Shown: positions 9,918 to 18,990, counted from the stretch's first letter. The stretch is 64,000 nt of DNA from Acidimicrobiales bacterium (GCA_014239855.1 JAAZXY010000006.1:1-64000); one strand, 5' to 3'. Numbers and translations: made by a program. The notes: generated by a model not told the origin, from the sequence alone.

Positions 9918-11000
9918 TCAGAGCACCACGACCGAACGCAGTACCTCGCCACGCTCCATCTTGTGGAAGGCCTCCTCGACCTCGTCCAGGGCGATCGTCT
10001 CGGACACGAACCGGTCCAGGTCGAGTCGCCCCTGCAGGTAAAGGTCGATGAGCATCGGGAAGTCGCGACTGGGCAGGCAGTCGCCGTACCACGAGGACTT
10101 CAGCGTCCCGCCCCGGCCGAAGACCTCGATCATCGGCAGTTCCAGGGTGACCTCCGGGTTGGGTACCCCCACGAGGACGACGGTCCCGGCCAGGTCCCGG
10201 GCGTTGAACGCCTGCTGGTAGGTGATGGGCAGCCCGACCGCGTCGATGGCCACGTCCACGCCGTTACCGCCGGTGACGGCCCGGATGGCCTCCACCGGAT
10301 CCTCGTCGGACGAGTTGACGGTGTGGGTGGCGCCGAACTCCCTGGCCATCTCCAGCTTCCGGTCGTCGAGGTCGACGGCCACGATGGTGTGGGCGCCGGC
10401 CAGCCGGGCGCCGGCGATCGCCGCGTCCCCCACGCCGCCGCAGCCGAACACGGCCACGGAATCCCCACGACCCACGTTCCCGGTGTTCATGGCGGCGCCC
10501 AGGCCCGCCATGACGCCACAGCCGATCAGGCCGGCCACCTCGGCGGGGGCCGCCGGGTCGACCTTTGTGGCCTGGCCGGCCGCCACCAGCGTCTTCTCGG
10601 CAAATGCCCCGATGCCGAGCGCAGGCGACAGGTCCTGTCCATCCAGCGTCATCTTCTGGGTGGCGTTGTGGGTGGCGAAGCAGTACCAGGGGCGGCCACG
10701 CCGACACGACCGACACTGCCCGCAGACGGCCCGCCAGTTCAGGACCACGAAGTCGCCCACCGCCACCTCGGTCACGTCGGGTCCGACCTCTTCGACAATG
10801 CCCGCCGCCTCGTGGCCGAGCAGGAACGGGAACTCGTCGTTGATGGCCCCCTCCCGGTAGTGGAGGTCGGTGTGGCAGACCCCGCAGGCCTTGACGTCCA
10901 CCAGGACCTCACCGGGTCCCGGATCGGGCACCTCGATGGTCTCGATGGTGACCGGCTCCCCCTTGGCTCGGGCCACCACGGCCCGGACGCTGTGCGGCAT
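9918..11000 (-). CDS. mscR: S-(hydroxymethyl)mycothiol dehydrogenase
   Basis: A 360-residue zinc medium-chain alcohol dehydrogenase that oxidises the formaldehyde-mycothiol adduct with NAD, detoxifying formaldehyde. Catalytic zinc site KACGVCHTD (residues 37-45) with GHEAAG; structural zinc loop [15 protein letters not shown]; nucleotide fold [11 protein letters not shown]. The run [20 protein letters not shown] and the nearby HNATQKMTL are strikingly like mycobacterial MscR, which makes the assignment firm. It implies the cell makes mycothiol. A GGGGAG Shine-Dalgarno lies 6 nt before the ATG. Co-transcribed with the MBL hydrolase downstream. Confidence 0.93.
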   Translation of the reverse strand: MPHSVRAVVARAKGEPVTIETIEVPDPGPGEVLVDVKACGVCHTDLHYREGAINDEFPFLLGHEAAGIVEEVGPDVTEVAVGDFVVLNWRAVCGQCRSCRRGRPWYCFATHNATQKMTLDGQDLSPALGIGAFAEKTLVAAGQATKVDPAAPAEVAGLIGCGVMAGLGAAMNTGNVGRGDSVAVFGCGGVGDAAIAGARLAGAHTIVAVDLDDRKLEMAREFGATHTVNSSDEDPVEAIRAVTGGNGVDVAIDAVGLPITYQQAFNARDLAGTVVLVGVPNPEVTLELPMIEVFGRGGTLKSSWYGDCLPSRDFPMLIDLYLQGRLDLDRFVSETIALDEVEEAFHKMERGEVLRSVVVL

Positions 11001-11106
11001 CAGATGCTCCCCTGCAGTCTTGGCGACGCCCACCGGGCGCCGAGGTCTGGACGACCGGAGGACGGTAACAGAGCGGGCCGATCCGTCCCGGCCCGGCCTC
11101 CGTCGG

Positions 11107-11265
11107 TCAGCGCTTCTGGTGCCGATCGGCCAGCAGCGCCATGAAACCCGTGAAGCCGGCCAGCACCAGCAGGAACACCACGGCACTGGTGGCCATCACC
11201 CGGGTCGCCGCGGCCACCACCAGAAGCAGTGCCACGGCAACGGGAACCCACGGCGGACGAGTCAT
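11107..11265 (-). CDS. 52-residue two-helix membrane protein
   Basis: A short open frame ([15 protein letters not shown]...ADRHQKR). It has two hydrophobic stretches, about residues 7-20 and 27-45, separated by a short polar turn, and a basic C-terminus. No family is recognised. It sits alone between the mscR promoter region and the divergent reductase gene. Support is the clean two-helix hydrophobic pattern with charged ends and the lack of a better reading of these 160 bases. No strong ribosome site is seen, so expression is uncertain. Confidence 0.5.
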   Translation of the reverse strand: MTRPPWVPVAVALLLVVAAATRVMATSAVVFLLVLAGFTGFMALLADRHQKR

Positions 11266-11366
11266 CACGCCATGCTCGCAGACCATGGGGCGGCCATGCG
11301 GCGACCAGACCGAACCTAGGATCGGCGTCCGGCACGGATCACGCCGGCTGAGAGCAGGGGGACGTC

Positions 11367-12413
11367 ATGAAGGTGGCCATCACGGGGGCGACGGGACTGG
11401 TCGGATCACACTGCACCTCAGCGGCACTGGCCGCCGGGCACGACGTGCGCATGGTGGTCCGCAACCCCGACAAGGCCCGTTCCGCCCTGGCCCTCCACGG
11501 CCTGCCCCGGGACGCCGCCGAGGTGTTCGAGGCCGATCTGACCGACCACGACCGGCTCCGGGCCTCGGTGGACGGCGTCGACGGCCTGATCCACGCCGGC
11601 GCGGTGTTCAGCCTCGACCCCCGCCAGGCCCGAGCCATGCGGGCCATCAACCCCGCGTCGACGAGGGCCATCCTCGACCAGGCCGTCGAACGGGGTCTGG
11701 AACGCATCGTCAACGTGTCGTCCATGGGCGTCTACGCCGCATCCCTGATCGACATCGCCACGGACAGTCCGGTGGGACCCGAGTCGGGCGCCTACACCGG
11801 CTCCAAGATCGCCGCCGACGCGGTGGCTGTGGCCCATCAGGAGGCCGGCCATCCGGTGGTCATCGTCTGCCCGGGCGGCATCCTCGGTCCCCTGGATCCC
11901 AGCCCCGAGTTGAGCGACTCGATGGCCACCATGCGCGACTGGGTGAAGATGCGGACCACAGCCATTCCACGGTCCATCCGCTTCGGTTTCGTCGACGTCC
12001 GTGACGTGGCCGCGGTCTGCGTGGGTTCACTCACCGGTGGCGACGCTCCGGCCCGCCACCTGCTGGCCGGACACATCCACGCCATGGCCGACATGTTGGG
12101 GATGGCCGCCGAGCTCACGGGACGGAAGGTGCGGGTCATGGGAAGTCCGCTCTGGACCATCACCTTGGGCGGCATGGTCTGCGATCTGGTCAGCCGGACC
12201 ACCGGCAATCAGATGCCTCTCACCGGCGAAACGGCCAGGATCACCGTGGGCAACGCCCGGGCCGGCGGGTTGCGGTCGGTCGATCAGACCAGCGCGTTGG
12301 ACGCCTTCGGCTTCCCGGGGCGGACGATCGCCGAGACGCTCGCCGACACCATCGGCTGGATGCATGCCGCCGGCCACCTCACCGCCGATCAGGCCGGCGA
12401 TCTGGCCACCTGA
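11367..12413 (+). CDS. NAD(P)-dependent epimerase/dehydratase (extended SDR, dihydroflavonol reductase-like)
   Basis: A 348-residue extended short-chain dehydrogenase. Rossmann motif ITGATGLVGSH (residues 5-15), NVSSMGVY strand, and catalytic Tyr/Lys in YTGSK near residues 132-136. The pattern is closest to dihydroflavonol-4-reductase/3-beta-HSD-like reductases found in many actinobacteria, which reduce a keto group or act on sugar or sterol-like substrates. Substrate unknown. AGGGGGA lies upstream of the ATG. It converges on the ABC permease gene with a 3-bp gap. Confidence 0.82.
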   Translation: MKVAITGATGLVGSHCTSAALAAGHDVRMVVRNPDKARSALALHGLPRDAAEVFEADLTDHDRLRASVDGVDGLIHAGAVFSLDPRQARAMRAINPASTRAILDQAVERGLERIVNVSSMGVYAASLIDIATDSPVGPESGAYTGSKIAADAVAVAHQEAGHPVVIVCPGGILGPLDPSPELSDSMATMRDWVKMRTTAIPRSIRFGFVDVRDVAAVCVGSLTGGDAPARHLLAGHIHAMADMLGMAAELTGRKVRVMGSPLWTITLGGMVCDLVSRTTGNQMPLTGETARITVGNARAGGLRSVDQTSALDAFGFPGRTIAETLADTIGWMHAAGHLTADQAGDLAT

Positions 12414-12416
12414 GGC

Positions 12417-13289
12417 CTAGCGGTTCAGCGTGTCGGCCGGTCGTCCCCGGACCGCCAGCACCACCAGGAAGGCCCCGACAGCCACCAGCGCCATCAACGC
12501 GGCCAGTGCCTCGGGACCCGTCTCCGCACCATGCTCCAAGCCAGCCCCCAGATCGGGCCTCACCGGCAACAGGTGGTGATCCAGCAGCGCTCCGAGGAGG
12601 ACGGCGCCCGACCCGATGGCCATCGAGGTGGCCATGACGGCCGGCACCCGACGGACCAGCAGGGCCGCGGTGGCCGGCGGAGCGACCAGGAAGCCGAACA
12701 CCAGCAACCCGCCCACCGCATCGAATGACGCGGTGACCGTCACGGCCACCGTCAGCAGGAAGACCGTCTCGGTCAACCGGGGTCGCAGACCGAGGAGTTC
12801 AGCCTGGGTCTCATCGAAGGTCAGCACCAGCAGCGCCCGGTGGAACACCAGGACGACGCCCACCGTCACCGCCACCAGGATGGCCTGACGGATCAGGTCC
12901 CCTCCGGTGGTGTCGAGCATCGATCCGAAGAGAAGCTCGTCGAGGTCGTGCGCATCGAAGGATTCCGAGGCGGCGGCGATCACCACGGTGAGGGCCAACA
13001 TGGCGACCAGCACCAGTCCAATGGCCGACTCGCCCGGCAACGGTGATCGCCGCTGGACGACCCCCACTCCGAGCACCAGGAGCACGGCGGCCACGAACGC
13101 CCCGAGTGTCGGATCGCCTCCGACCACCACGGCCACCGCCACCCCGGGAAGCACGCCGTGCCCCAGAGCCTCACCGATGTAGGTGCTGCCCCGGAGCACC
13201 ACCCAGGTACCGACCACCGAGGTGACGACCACGGTCAGCAGTGCAGCGGCCAGCGCCCGCTGCATGGTGGGATCGGACAGGAATTCCAT
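12417..13289 (-). CDS. Metal ABC transporter permease, ABC-3 (ZnuB/MntB) family
   Basis: A 290-residue integral membrane protein with about eight or nine hydrophobic segments and the ABC-3 signatures GTWVVLRGSTYIGEALGHGVLPG near the N-terminus and GGLLVFGFLVAPPATA late. Such permeases import zinc, manganese or iron with a cognate ATPase and a periplasmic-type binding protein. Neither partner is adjacent, so the remaining subunits must be encoded elsewhere or supplied by another system. An 18-bp palindrome (13375-13392) about 90 bp upstream could be the operator of a metal-responsive repressor. The start is the ATG before LSDPTMQRAL. Confidence 0.88.
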   Translation of the reverse strand: MEFLSDPTMQRALAAALLTVVVTSVVGTWVVLRGSTYIGEALGHGVLPGVAVAVVVGGDPTLGAFVAAVLLVLGVGVVQRRSPLPGESAIGLVLVAMLALTVVIAAASESFDAHDLDELLFGSMLDTTGGDLIRQAILVAVTVGVVLVFHRALLVLTFDETQAELLGLRPRLTETVFLLTVAVTVTASFDAVGGLLVFGFLVAPPATAALLVRRVPAVMATSMAIGSGAVLLGALLDHHLLPVRPDLGAGLEHGAETGPEALAALMALVAVGAFLVVLAVRGRPADTLNR

Positions 13290-13374
13290 GGTTCGGTCCC
13301 TCCGGGGCCGGTCGCCGTGCCTCCCATCGGACCCGAAGGTCGATTCCGGAGGCCCCGGAATGAAGACAGTAGTG

Positions 13375-13392
13375 AGAATCGTTCCCGATTCT
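13375..13392. promoter_or_regulatory. Palindromic operator candidate upstream of metal permease
   Basis: Perfect inverted repeat AGAATCG / CGATTCT around TTCC. It sits in the only non-coding gap before the ABC-3 permease gene. AT-rich palindromes of this kind are typical of Fur/Zur-family sites, but this one is not a clear match to the textbook Zur box. Confidence 0.45.
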
Positions 13393-13407
13393 AGACCGTC
13401 GGCAGCC

Positions 13408-14868
13408 TCACCACGGCTCCAGACACGACCACCCGTCGGCGGGGACCTCGAGATCAACCAGATAGGCCGTCACCACATCGGTCAGACACCAGGAGTTGGA
13501 CACGTAGGCGCCATGTCCCTCGGCATCCGACGAGATGACCACCGCGTCTCCCAGGACATCGGCCAGAGCCCGGGCCCACGCCGGCGGCGTCGCCGGATCA
13601 CCCTCCAGATACACCACCAGAGCCGGCACCTCGAGTTCCGCCGGACCCACATGCAACGGGTCCCGGGCAGCTCGCAGCGGGTAGCACCCGGTCGAACCGG
13701 CGAACGCCGGCCCGAAGTGGTCCAGGGTCGCCGCCATGGCCACCGACCACTCGAACACCTCGATCGGCGGCGGCCGTTCCGGATCATCGGCGCAGTCCAC
13801 CAGGAACATGGCGTCCATCGAGCCGTCGTAGCTTCCGTCCTCCCGTCGCCCCAGCAGCGAGTCGCCGAGGAGTTGGAGCAGGTTGGCCGACCTGTCCACC
13901 AGAACCTCGGAGAGCGCCTCACCCAGTACCGGCCAGGTCTCCGGCGAGTAGAGGGCGGCCGCCACGCCGAGATAGAACTCGCCGTGGGTCACCTGTCGAT
14001 CGCCTGCCGGCACCGGCCCCGCCACCATCAGGGCCACCACATCGACGAACGCCTGCTCGGAACCCCCCAGGTCATCCAGGGGACAGCTCGGCTCGGCATC
14101 GCACGCCGCGGCGAAGGCCGACCACGCCGCCTCGAAGCCGTCCGCCTGGATCCGACTGGGCCGACTCACCTGCTCGGCCGGATCCACCGGACCATCCAGG
14201 ACCATGGCCCGGACCCGGTCGTCGAACAGCGCTGCATAGACCGCGCCAAGGCGGGTGCCGTAGGAATACCCCAGATACGAGATCTGTTCCTCGCCGAGGG
14301 CCCGACGCAGCAGGTCCATGTCGCGGGCCACGGCGTTGGTGCCCACATAGGGGACCAGCCTGCCGCTGCGTTCCAGACAGCCGGCGACCAGTTCCTCGGC
14401 ATCGGCTGCCGCCTGGTCGAAGCCGATGTCGGGCCCCAGCACCAGGATCTCGTCATCGAAATCGTCGATGCAGGAGACCCTCGTGCTCGCCCCCACGCCA
14501 CGGGGATCGAAGCCGATCAGATCGAACCGGCCCAGGAGGTCCGGGTCGGCCAGAAGGGGACTGATCCAATCCAGCAACTCGATCCCCGACCCGCCCGGAC
14601 CGCCGGGATTCATCACCAGCACCCCGATCCGTGGCTCGGCGACCGCCCGGATCCGGGCCACGGCCACCTCGATGGTCGGACCGCCCGGAGCGGCATGGTC
14701 CATGGGGACGACGAGGGTGGAGCACTCGCTCTCTCCGCACGCCTCCCAGGCCAGCGGCTCGGGCTCGAAACCGTCGACCGCCGGCTCCCCCGCCCCACCG
14801 CAGGCCGTGGCCGCCAGCAGCACACCGATGACGACAAGCCGTCGAGGGGCCGGACCGGCGCCGGTCAC
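13408..14868 (-). CDS. Secreted alpha/beta hydrolase lipoprotein, TAP (tripeptidyl aminopeptidase)-like
   Basis: A 486-residue exported hydrolase. Lipoprotein signal with lipobox ATAC (Cys23), an oxyanion region NPGGPGGSG, nucleophile elbow GYSYG near residue 200, and a C-terminal TAP-like domain containing the Asp (EGDPATPP) and His (GHGAY) of the triad. Streptomyces homologues release tripeptides from the N-terminus of proteins. Related proteins in other actinobacteria may act on other amides or esters. The start is the GTG in a GTGA overlap with the HIT gene, last of a leftward operon with npdG, thrS and the HIT protein. Confidence 0.85.
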   Translation of the reverse strand: MTGAGPAPRRLVVIGVLLAATACGGAGEPAVDGFEPEPLAWEACGESECSTLVVPMDHAAPGGPTIEVAVARIRAVAEPRIGVLVMNPGGPGGSGIELLDWISPLLADPDLLGRFDLIGFDPRGVGASTRVSCIDDFDDEILVLGPDIGFDQAAADAEELVAGCLERSGRLVPYVGTNAVARDMDLLRRALGEEQISYLGYSYGTRLGAVYAALFDDRVRAMVLDGPVDPAEQVSRPSRIQADGFEAAWSAFAAACDAEPSCPLDDLGGSEQAFVDVVALMVAGPVPAGDRQVTHGEFYLGVAAALYSPETWPVLGEALSEVLVDRSANLLQLLGDSLLGRREDGSYDGSMDAMFLVDCADDPERPPPIEVFEWSVAMAATLDHFGPAFAGSTGCYPLRAARDPLHVGPAELEVPALVVYLEGDPATPPAWARALADVLGDAVVISSDAEGHGAYVSNSWCLTDVVTAYLVDLEVPADGWSCLEPW

Positions 14869-15401
14869 GCCGGCCAGGCCTCCCGGAGACGTCGCCAGGA
14901 CTCGTCGAGCGCCTCGGGCAGCACCCGGACGTTGGCCACCGTGGTGGTGAAGTTGGTGTCACCCGACCAGCGGGGCACCACGTGGACATGCAGGTGTCCG
15001 GGAATGCCCGCACCGGCGGCCCGCCCCAGGTTCACCCCGACATTGACCCCACCGGGTTCGAACGCCCCGTTCACGGCGGCCACCGCGTCACGGACCGTCG
15101 CCCAGAGTTCCAGATGTTCGTCCTCGGTGAGGTCCGACAACTCCCCCACCGCTCGACGGGGCAGCACCATGAGGTGCCCACTGGTGTAGGGATAGGCGTT
15201 CATCACCGCGAAGCAGGTCGGCCCCCGGTGCAGCACCAATGACGTCTCGTCGTCGTGGTCGCCGTCGGCCAGCACCTCGAACAGCGTTCGACCGGCGGGA
15301 TCCTCGGAAGAATCCTCAGCGGCGCGCACATCGGTGCCCTCGTCCAGCCCGGCCACGTAGGCATGACGCCAACCGGCCCACAGGCGGTCCAGCCCGGTCA
15401 G
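14865..15401 (-). CDS. HIT-family nucleotide hydrolase/phosphorylase (Ap4A-type), apparent CTG start
   Basis: A 178-residue histidine-triad protein with the triad HLHVHVV near the C-terminus, NAYPYTSGHLMVLPRR and NVGVNLG. It matches the actinobacterial Ap4A phosphorylase-like branch (Rv2613c type), whose N-terminus reads RLW.p/gWR. Here RLWAGWRHAYV is intact, but no ATG, GTG or TTG lies upstream of it in frame until deep inside thrS. The only sensible initiator is a CTG at 15401-15399, which overlaps the thrS stop (CTGA) and has GGGGGAG 8 nt before it. Next possible start, a GTG, would delete the RLW motif. Confidence 0.85.
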   Translation of the reverse strand: MTGLDRLWAGWRHAYVAGLDEGTDVRAAEDSSEDPAGRTLFEVLADGDHDDETSLVLHRGPTCFAVMNAYPYTSGHLMVLPRRAVGELSDLTEDEHLELWATVRDAVAAVNGAFEPGGVNVGVNLGRAAGAGIPGHLHVHVVPRWSGDTNFTTTVANVRVLPEALDESWRRLREAWPA

Positions 15402-17398
15402 GACGTGGTCTCCCCCGCCGGTCCGGCCACCAACGCGCCGGACTCCACGGCATCGGCCAGTCGGGCCAGGAAGGCATCCATCGACAGGTCCCGCTCCGGG
15501 CCGTCGGCACCCCGGGCGTTGTCGCCCACCGTGCCGTTGGCCGCGTCGTCGTCTCCCACCACCAGCACGTGCGGGACCTTTCCGACCTTGCCGGCCCGCA
15601 CCCGCTTGCCCAGCGGTTCGTCCGCCGGGTCCACGGTCACCCGGTGGCCGGCGGCCACCAGCTGGTCCCGCACCGACTCGGCGTAGGCCTGATGCTCGTC
15701 GGCCACCGGCAGCACCCGCACCTGTTCGGGCGCCAACCAGAGCGGGAAGGCGCCGGCGTAGTGCTCCAGCAACACACCGAAGAAGCGTTCGATCGACCCC
15801 ATCAGGGCCCGGTGGATCATCACCGGACGGTGTCGGTCGCCATCGGCGCCCACGTACTCCAGCTCGAAGCGTTCCGGGAGGTTGAAGTCCAGCTGGATGG
15901 TCGACAGCTGCCACGGACGGCCGATGGCGTCGGTGACGTCCACATCGATCTTCGGCCCGTAGAACGCGCCGCCACCCTCGTCGACCACGTAGTCGAGGCC
16001 TGCCGATTCCAGGGCCTGGCGGAGCCCGTCGGTGGCCATGTCCCACAGGCCGTCCTCGCCCACCGACTTCTCGTCCGGGCGGGTCGACAACTTGGCCTGG
16101 AAGTCCTCGAAGCCGAAGGCCCGCAGCACGCTCAGGGTGAACTCCAGCAGCGAGGCCAACTCGCCGGGAATCTGATCCGGCGTGCAGAAGATGTGGCTGT
16201 CGTCCTGGGTGAAACCCCGGCTCCGGAGCAGGCCGTGGATGGCCCCCGAGAGTTCGTAGCGGTACACGGCGCCCAGCTCGAAGAACCGCCGGGGCAGATC
16301 CCGGTAGCTGCGCTGGGAACTCTGGTAGACGGCCACGTGGAACGGGCAGTTCATGGGCTTCGGGTAGTAGCTGGCCCCGTCCAGTTCCATGGGCGGGTAC
16401 ATGCCGTCGGCGTAGAAGTCGAGGTGCCCGCTGGTCTCCCAGAGCACCGACTTGGCGATGTGGGGGCTGAAGACGAAGTCGTAGCCACCCGTCTCGTGGC
16501 GGGCCCGGCTGTAGTCCTCGATGATCTTTCGGACCAGGGCGCCCTTGGGGTGCCAGACCGCCAGACCGGGACCCAGCGAGTCGGGCCACGAGACCAGGTC
16601 CAGTTCGGCGGCCAGACGTCGGTGGTCACGCTTCTCGGCCTCGGCCAGACGGTGCAGATGACCCTTGAGGGCCTTCTTGTCGGCCCACGCCGTGCCGTAG
16701 ATGCGTTGCAGCATGGGCTGCTTCTCGTCGCCCCGCCAGTAGGCGCCGGCCACCTTCTGCAACGCGAAGTGACCGAGCCGGCCGGTGGACGTCACGTGGG
16801 GGCCGGTGCACAGGTCCACGAAGCCCTCACCGTTGCGATACCAGGTCACCGATCCGTCGTTCGAGGCCTCGCCGGCCATCTCGGCGTCCCCTCCGCCGGC
16901 GGTGACCTTCTCGATGATCTCCCGCTTGTAGCGGTGGTCGGCGAAGAGCTCGAGCGCCTCGGCGGCCCCCGCCTCGAACCGCTCGAAGGCCTGGTCCGCG
17001 GCGATGATCTCCCGCATCCGGGCGTCGATCGCCTCCAGGTCGTCCGCGGTGAAGACCCCGCCGTCCGGGAGTTCGAAGTCGTAGTAGAAGCCATTCTCGA
17101 TGGGTGGGCCGATGGCGTGGGTGGCGCCCGGCCACAGGTCCAGGACGGCCTGGGCCAGCACGTGGGCCGTGGAGTGGCGCAGCGTGTGGAGGCCCTCGTC
17201 GCTGTCGGCGGTCACCACCGAGACGATGTCACCGTCGGACAAGGGTCGGCCCAGGTCGCGACCCTCGCCGCCGACGCTGACGATGACCGCTGCCTTGGCC
17301 AGGCCGGGCCCGATGTCGGCCGCCAGATCGGCACCGGTGGCCCCTTCGGGCAGGGTGCGCGGCGAACCGTCGGGAAGGGTGATGGTCAGATCGGACAC
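15398..17398 (-). CDS. thrS: Threonyl-tRNA synthetase
   Basis: A 666-residue class II aminoacyl-tRNA synthetase that charges tRNA-Thr. Full domain order: TGS domain (about 3-62), editing domain with HSTAH (74-78) and CTGP, catalytic core with the zinc Cys of MNCPFH (about 351), class II motif 2 with RSRGFTQDDSHIFC, and the anticodon-binding domain beginning about residue 560. The GTG start gives the usual SDLTITLPDGS TGS N-terminus. It lies 8 bp after npdG and its stop overlaps the CTG of the HIT gene, the order thrS-HIT being common in actinobacteria. Confidence 0.97.
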   Translation of the reverse strand: MSDLTITLPDGSPRTLPEGATGADLAADIGPGLAKAAVIVSVGGEGRDLGRPLSDGDIVSVVTADSDEGLHTLRHSTAHVLAQAVLDLWPGATHAIGPPIENGFYYDFELPDGGVFTADDLEAIDARMREIIAADQAFERFEAGAAEALELFADHRYKREIIEKVTAGGGDAEMAGEASNDGSVTWYRNGEGFVDLCTGPHVTSTGRLGHFALQKVAGAYWRGDEKQPMLQRIYGTAWADKKALKGHLHRLAEAEKRDHRRLAAELDLVSWPDSLGPGLAVWHPKGALVRKIIEDYSRARHETGGYDFVFSPHIAKSVLWETSGHLDFYADGMYPPMELDGASYYPKPMNCPFHVAVYQSSQRSYRDLPRRFFELGAVYRYELSGAIHGLLRSRGFTQDDSHIFCTPDQIPGELASLLEFTLSVLRAFGFEDFQAKLSTRPDEKSVGEDGLWDMATDGLRQALESAGLDYVVDEGGGAFYGPKIDVDVTDAIGRPWQLSTIQLDFNLPERFELEYVGADGDRHRPVMIHRALMGSIERFFGVLLEHYAGAFPLWLAPEQVRVLPVADEHQAYAESVRDQLVAAGHRVTVDPADEPLGKRVRAGKVGKVPHVLVVGDDDAANGTVGDNARGADGPERDLSMDAFLARLADAVESGALVAGPAGETTS

Positions 17399-17406
17399 GT
17401 CTGGTC

Positions 17407-18063
17407 TCAGTCGTCGATGCCGGTCAGCCGGACGGCCACCCGGGTGCGGTACCGGCTGTTGAGCTGCAACAGCACGGCGGTGAAGGCCTCGATGGCCATG
17501 GCATTGGACAGGCCGCCGGCATCCAGCGGTCGGGCGCCGGGGATCTCGGCGATGATCGCCGAAACGGTCTCGGTGGCCCGCTGGTGGTCCGAACAGACCA
17601 GCACGTCGCTGGCCACCTCGTGGTCGAGGTTGCCCAGTTCGGTGGCCGGCACGTGGTGCAGGGCGGCCGCCACATAGGCATCGGGAACCTCCGCCTGAAC
17701 GCTGGCTGACACCGACCCGCGGGGCGGCACCAGCGGCTGGAACTCTCCGGCCACCTGGGCAATGGCGTTGGACATGCAGATCACCACCTTGCGGTGCAGG
17801 TGGTCGGCCACCGAACGGGCGGTGGCTGCCGCGGCGTCCCACGGGGTGGCGATCACCACCACCTCGGCGTCGGCGGCGCCGGCGTTGTCGGCCGATCGAA
17901 TCGAGAGTTCCCAGCTCGGCCACTTCTCGAGGATGGTGTCCCGCACCTCCATGGCCCGGTACTTGGACCGCGAACCGATCACCACGTCATGCCCCACACC
18001 AGCGAGTCGTGCGGCCAACGCACGTCCGGCGGGGCCTGTCGCTCCGAGCAGTCCGATCTCCAT
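17407..18063 (-). CDS. npdG: F420H2:NADP+ oxidoreductase
   Basis: A 218-residue NADP-dependent reductase that interconverts NADPH and reduced coenzyme F420, feeding the F420-dependent oxidoreductases. Marks: GLLGATGPAGRALAARLA Rossmann start, GSRSKYRA for the NADP phosphate, AVVVIATPW-like strand, and the terminal HHVPA and LDAGGLSNA blocks typical of Fno/NpdG. Its presence is the best single evidence that this organism uses F420. TAGCCT lies 6 nt before the ATG, so the transcript that continues into thrS is probably leaderless. Confidence 0.93.
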   Translation of the reverse strand: MEIGLLGATGPAGRALAARLAGVGHDVVIGSRSKYRAMEVRDTILEKWPSWELSIRSADNAGAADAEVVVIATPWDAAAATARSVADHLHRKVVICMSNAIAQVAGEFQPLVPPRGSVSASVQAEVPDAYVAAALHHVPATELGNLDHEVASDVLVCSDHQRATETVSAIIAEIPGARPLDAGGLSNAMAIEAFTAVLLQLNSRYRTRVAVRLTGIDD

Positions 18064-18069
18064 CCGGCG

Positions 18070-18075
18070 AGGCTA
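18070..18075 (-). promoter_or_regulatory. -10 box of npdG-thrS operon (leaderless)
   Basis: TAGCCT on the minus strand ends 6 nt before the npdG ATG. Confidence 0.5.
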
Positions 18076-18116
18076 CCGGGGCCGTCCGGTAGCCTCCGAA
18101 CCGGTTCCCAGAGAGC

Positions 18117-18148
18117 GTTCCCCGAGCAGACAGAGTTCCCCGAGCAGA
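18117..18148 (+). repeat. 18-nt-period tandem repeat in fabI leader
   Basis: GTTCCCCGAGCAGA occurs at 18117-18130 and 18135-18148, followed by a decayed third TTCCCC before the start codon. It separates the fabI promoter from its ribosome site. Confidence 0.7.
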
Positions 18149-18162
18149 AGGATGGATTCCCC

Positions 18163-18930
18163 GTGGGCATCCTGGATGGCAAGAATCTCCTGATCACCGG
18201 CGTGCTCACCGACGCCTCCCTGGCCTTCGCCGTGGCCCGTCTGGCCCAGGAGCAGGGCGCCGAGGTCATCCTGACCGGGGCGGGTCGGGGCCTACGCCTC
18301 ACCGAACGCACGGCCCGCAAGTTGCCTGTCGAGGCTGAGGTGCTGGAGTTCGACGTGACATCGGCCGAACAGGCCGAGGCTCTGCGGGACCACCTTGCCG
18401 ACCGATGGGGCCGGGTGGATGGTGCCCTGCACGCCATCGGCTTCGCCCCCGAGGTGTGCCTCGGCGAGGACTTCATGGCCGCCCAGTGGTCCGACGTGTC
18501 CGTCGCCATGGAGATCTCCGCCTACTCCCTGAAGACGGTGGCCGAGGTGGTGGCTCCCCTCATGACCGAGGGTGGCTCCATCGTCGGGCTGGACTTCGAC
18601 GCCCGCTTCGCGTGGCCGGCCTACAACTGGATGGGTGTGGCCAAGGCGGCTCTGGAGTCGGCGTCTCGCTATCTGGCGCGGAGCCTCGGACCCGATGGCG
18701 TCAGGGTGAACATGGTGGCCGCCGGCCCCATCCGCACCATCGCCGCCAAGAGCATCCCGGGCTTCGCCGAGTTCGAGGATGCCTGGGAGCACCGGGCGCC
18801 ACTCGGTTGGAACGTGAACGACACCGAACCCGTCGCCCGGGCGTGTGTGGCGCTCCTGTCGGACTGGTTCCCTGCCACCACCGGATCGATGATCCACGTG
18901 GACGGCGGGTACCACGCCATCGGCGCCTGA
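18163..18930 (+). CDS. fabI: Enoyl-[acyl-carrier-protein] reductase (NADH), FabI/InhA type
   Basis: A 255-residue SDR enzyme that reduces enoyl-ACP in fatty-acid elongation. The sequence is close to mycobacterial InhA: LDGKNLLITGVLTDAS N-terminus, SIVGLDFDARFAWPAYNWM, catalytic Tyr154 and Lys161 (YNWMGVAKAALES), and the PIRT/APLGWN C-terminal region. It lacks the extra substrate-loop residues that lengthen InhA (269 aa). GTG 18163 follows AAGGAT by 9 nt. It diverges from npdG and may carry a 5' untranslated leader containing an 18-nt repeat. Confidence 0.93.
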   Translation: MGILDGKNLLITGVLTDASLAFAVARLAQEQGAEVILTGAGRGLRLTERTARKLPVEAEVLEFDVTSAEQAEALRDHLADRWGRVDGALHAIGFAPEVCLGEDFMAAQWSDVSVAMEISAYSLKTVAEVVAPLMTEGGSIVGLDFDARFAWPAYNWMGVAKAALESASRYLARSLGPDGVRVNMVAAGPIRTIAAKSIPGFAEFEDAWEHRAPLGWNVNDTEPVARACVALLSDWFPATTGSMIHVDGGYHAIGA

Positions 18931-18953
18931 GTCAGCCCACCGCAGCGACAGAT

Positions 18954-18990
18954 TCTCAGCGCTATTTCCTCGGCGAGAGCGCCTCTGAGA
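18954..18990. terminator. Hairpin between convergent fabI and M23 peptidase genes
   Basis: TCTCAG-CGCT pairs with AGCG-(CCT)-CTGAGA around a 14-nt loop. It is the only structure in the 67-bp convergent gap. There is no U tract, so termination here is a suggestion only. Confidence 0.4.

Noticed and set aside
13183..15189. Plus-strand open frame of 668 codons over the TAP hydrolase
   Set aside because: Low-complexity Arg/Pro/Gly composition, typical of antisense frames in GC-rich DNA.
15239..17677. Long open frame (812 codons) on the plus strand over thrS
   Set aside because: It mirrors the thrS frame, a result of GC-rich third codon positions. No family pattern, and it would overlap a certain gene.
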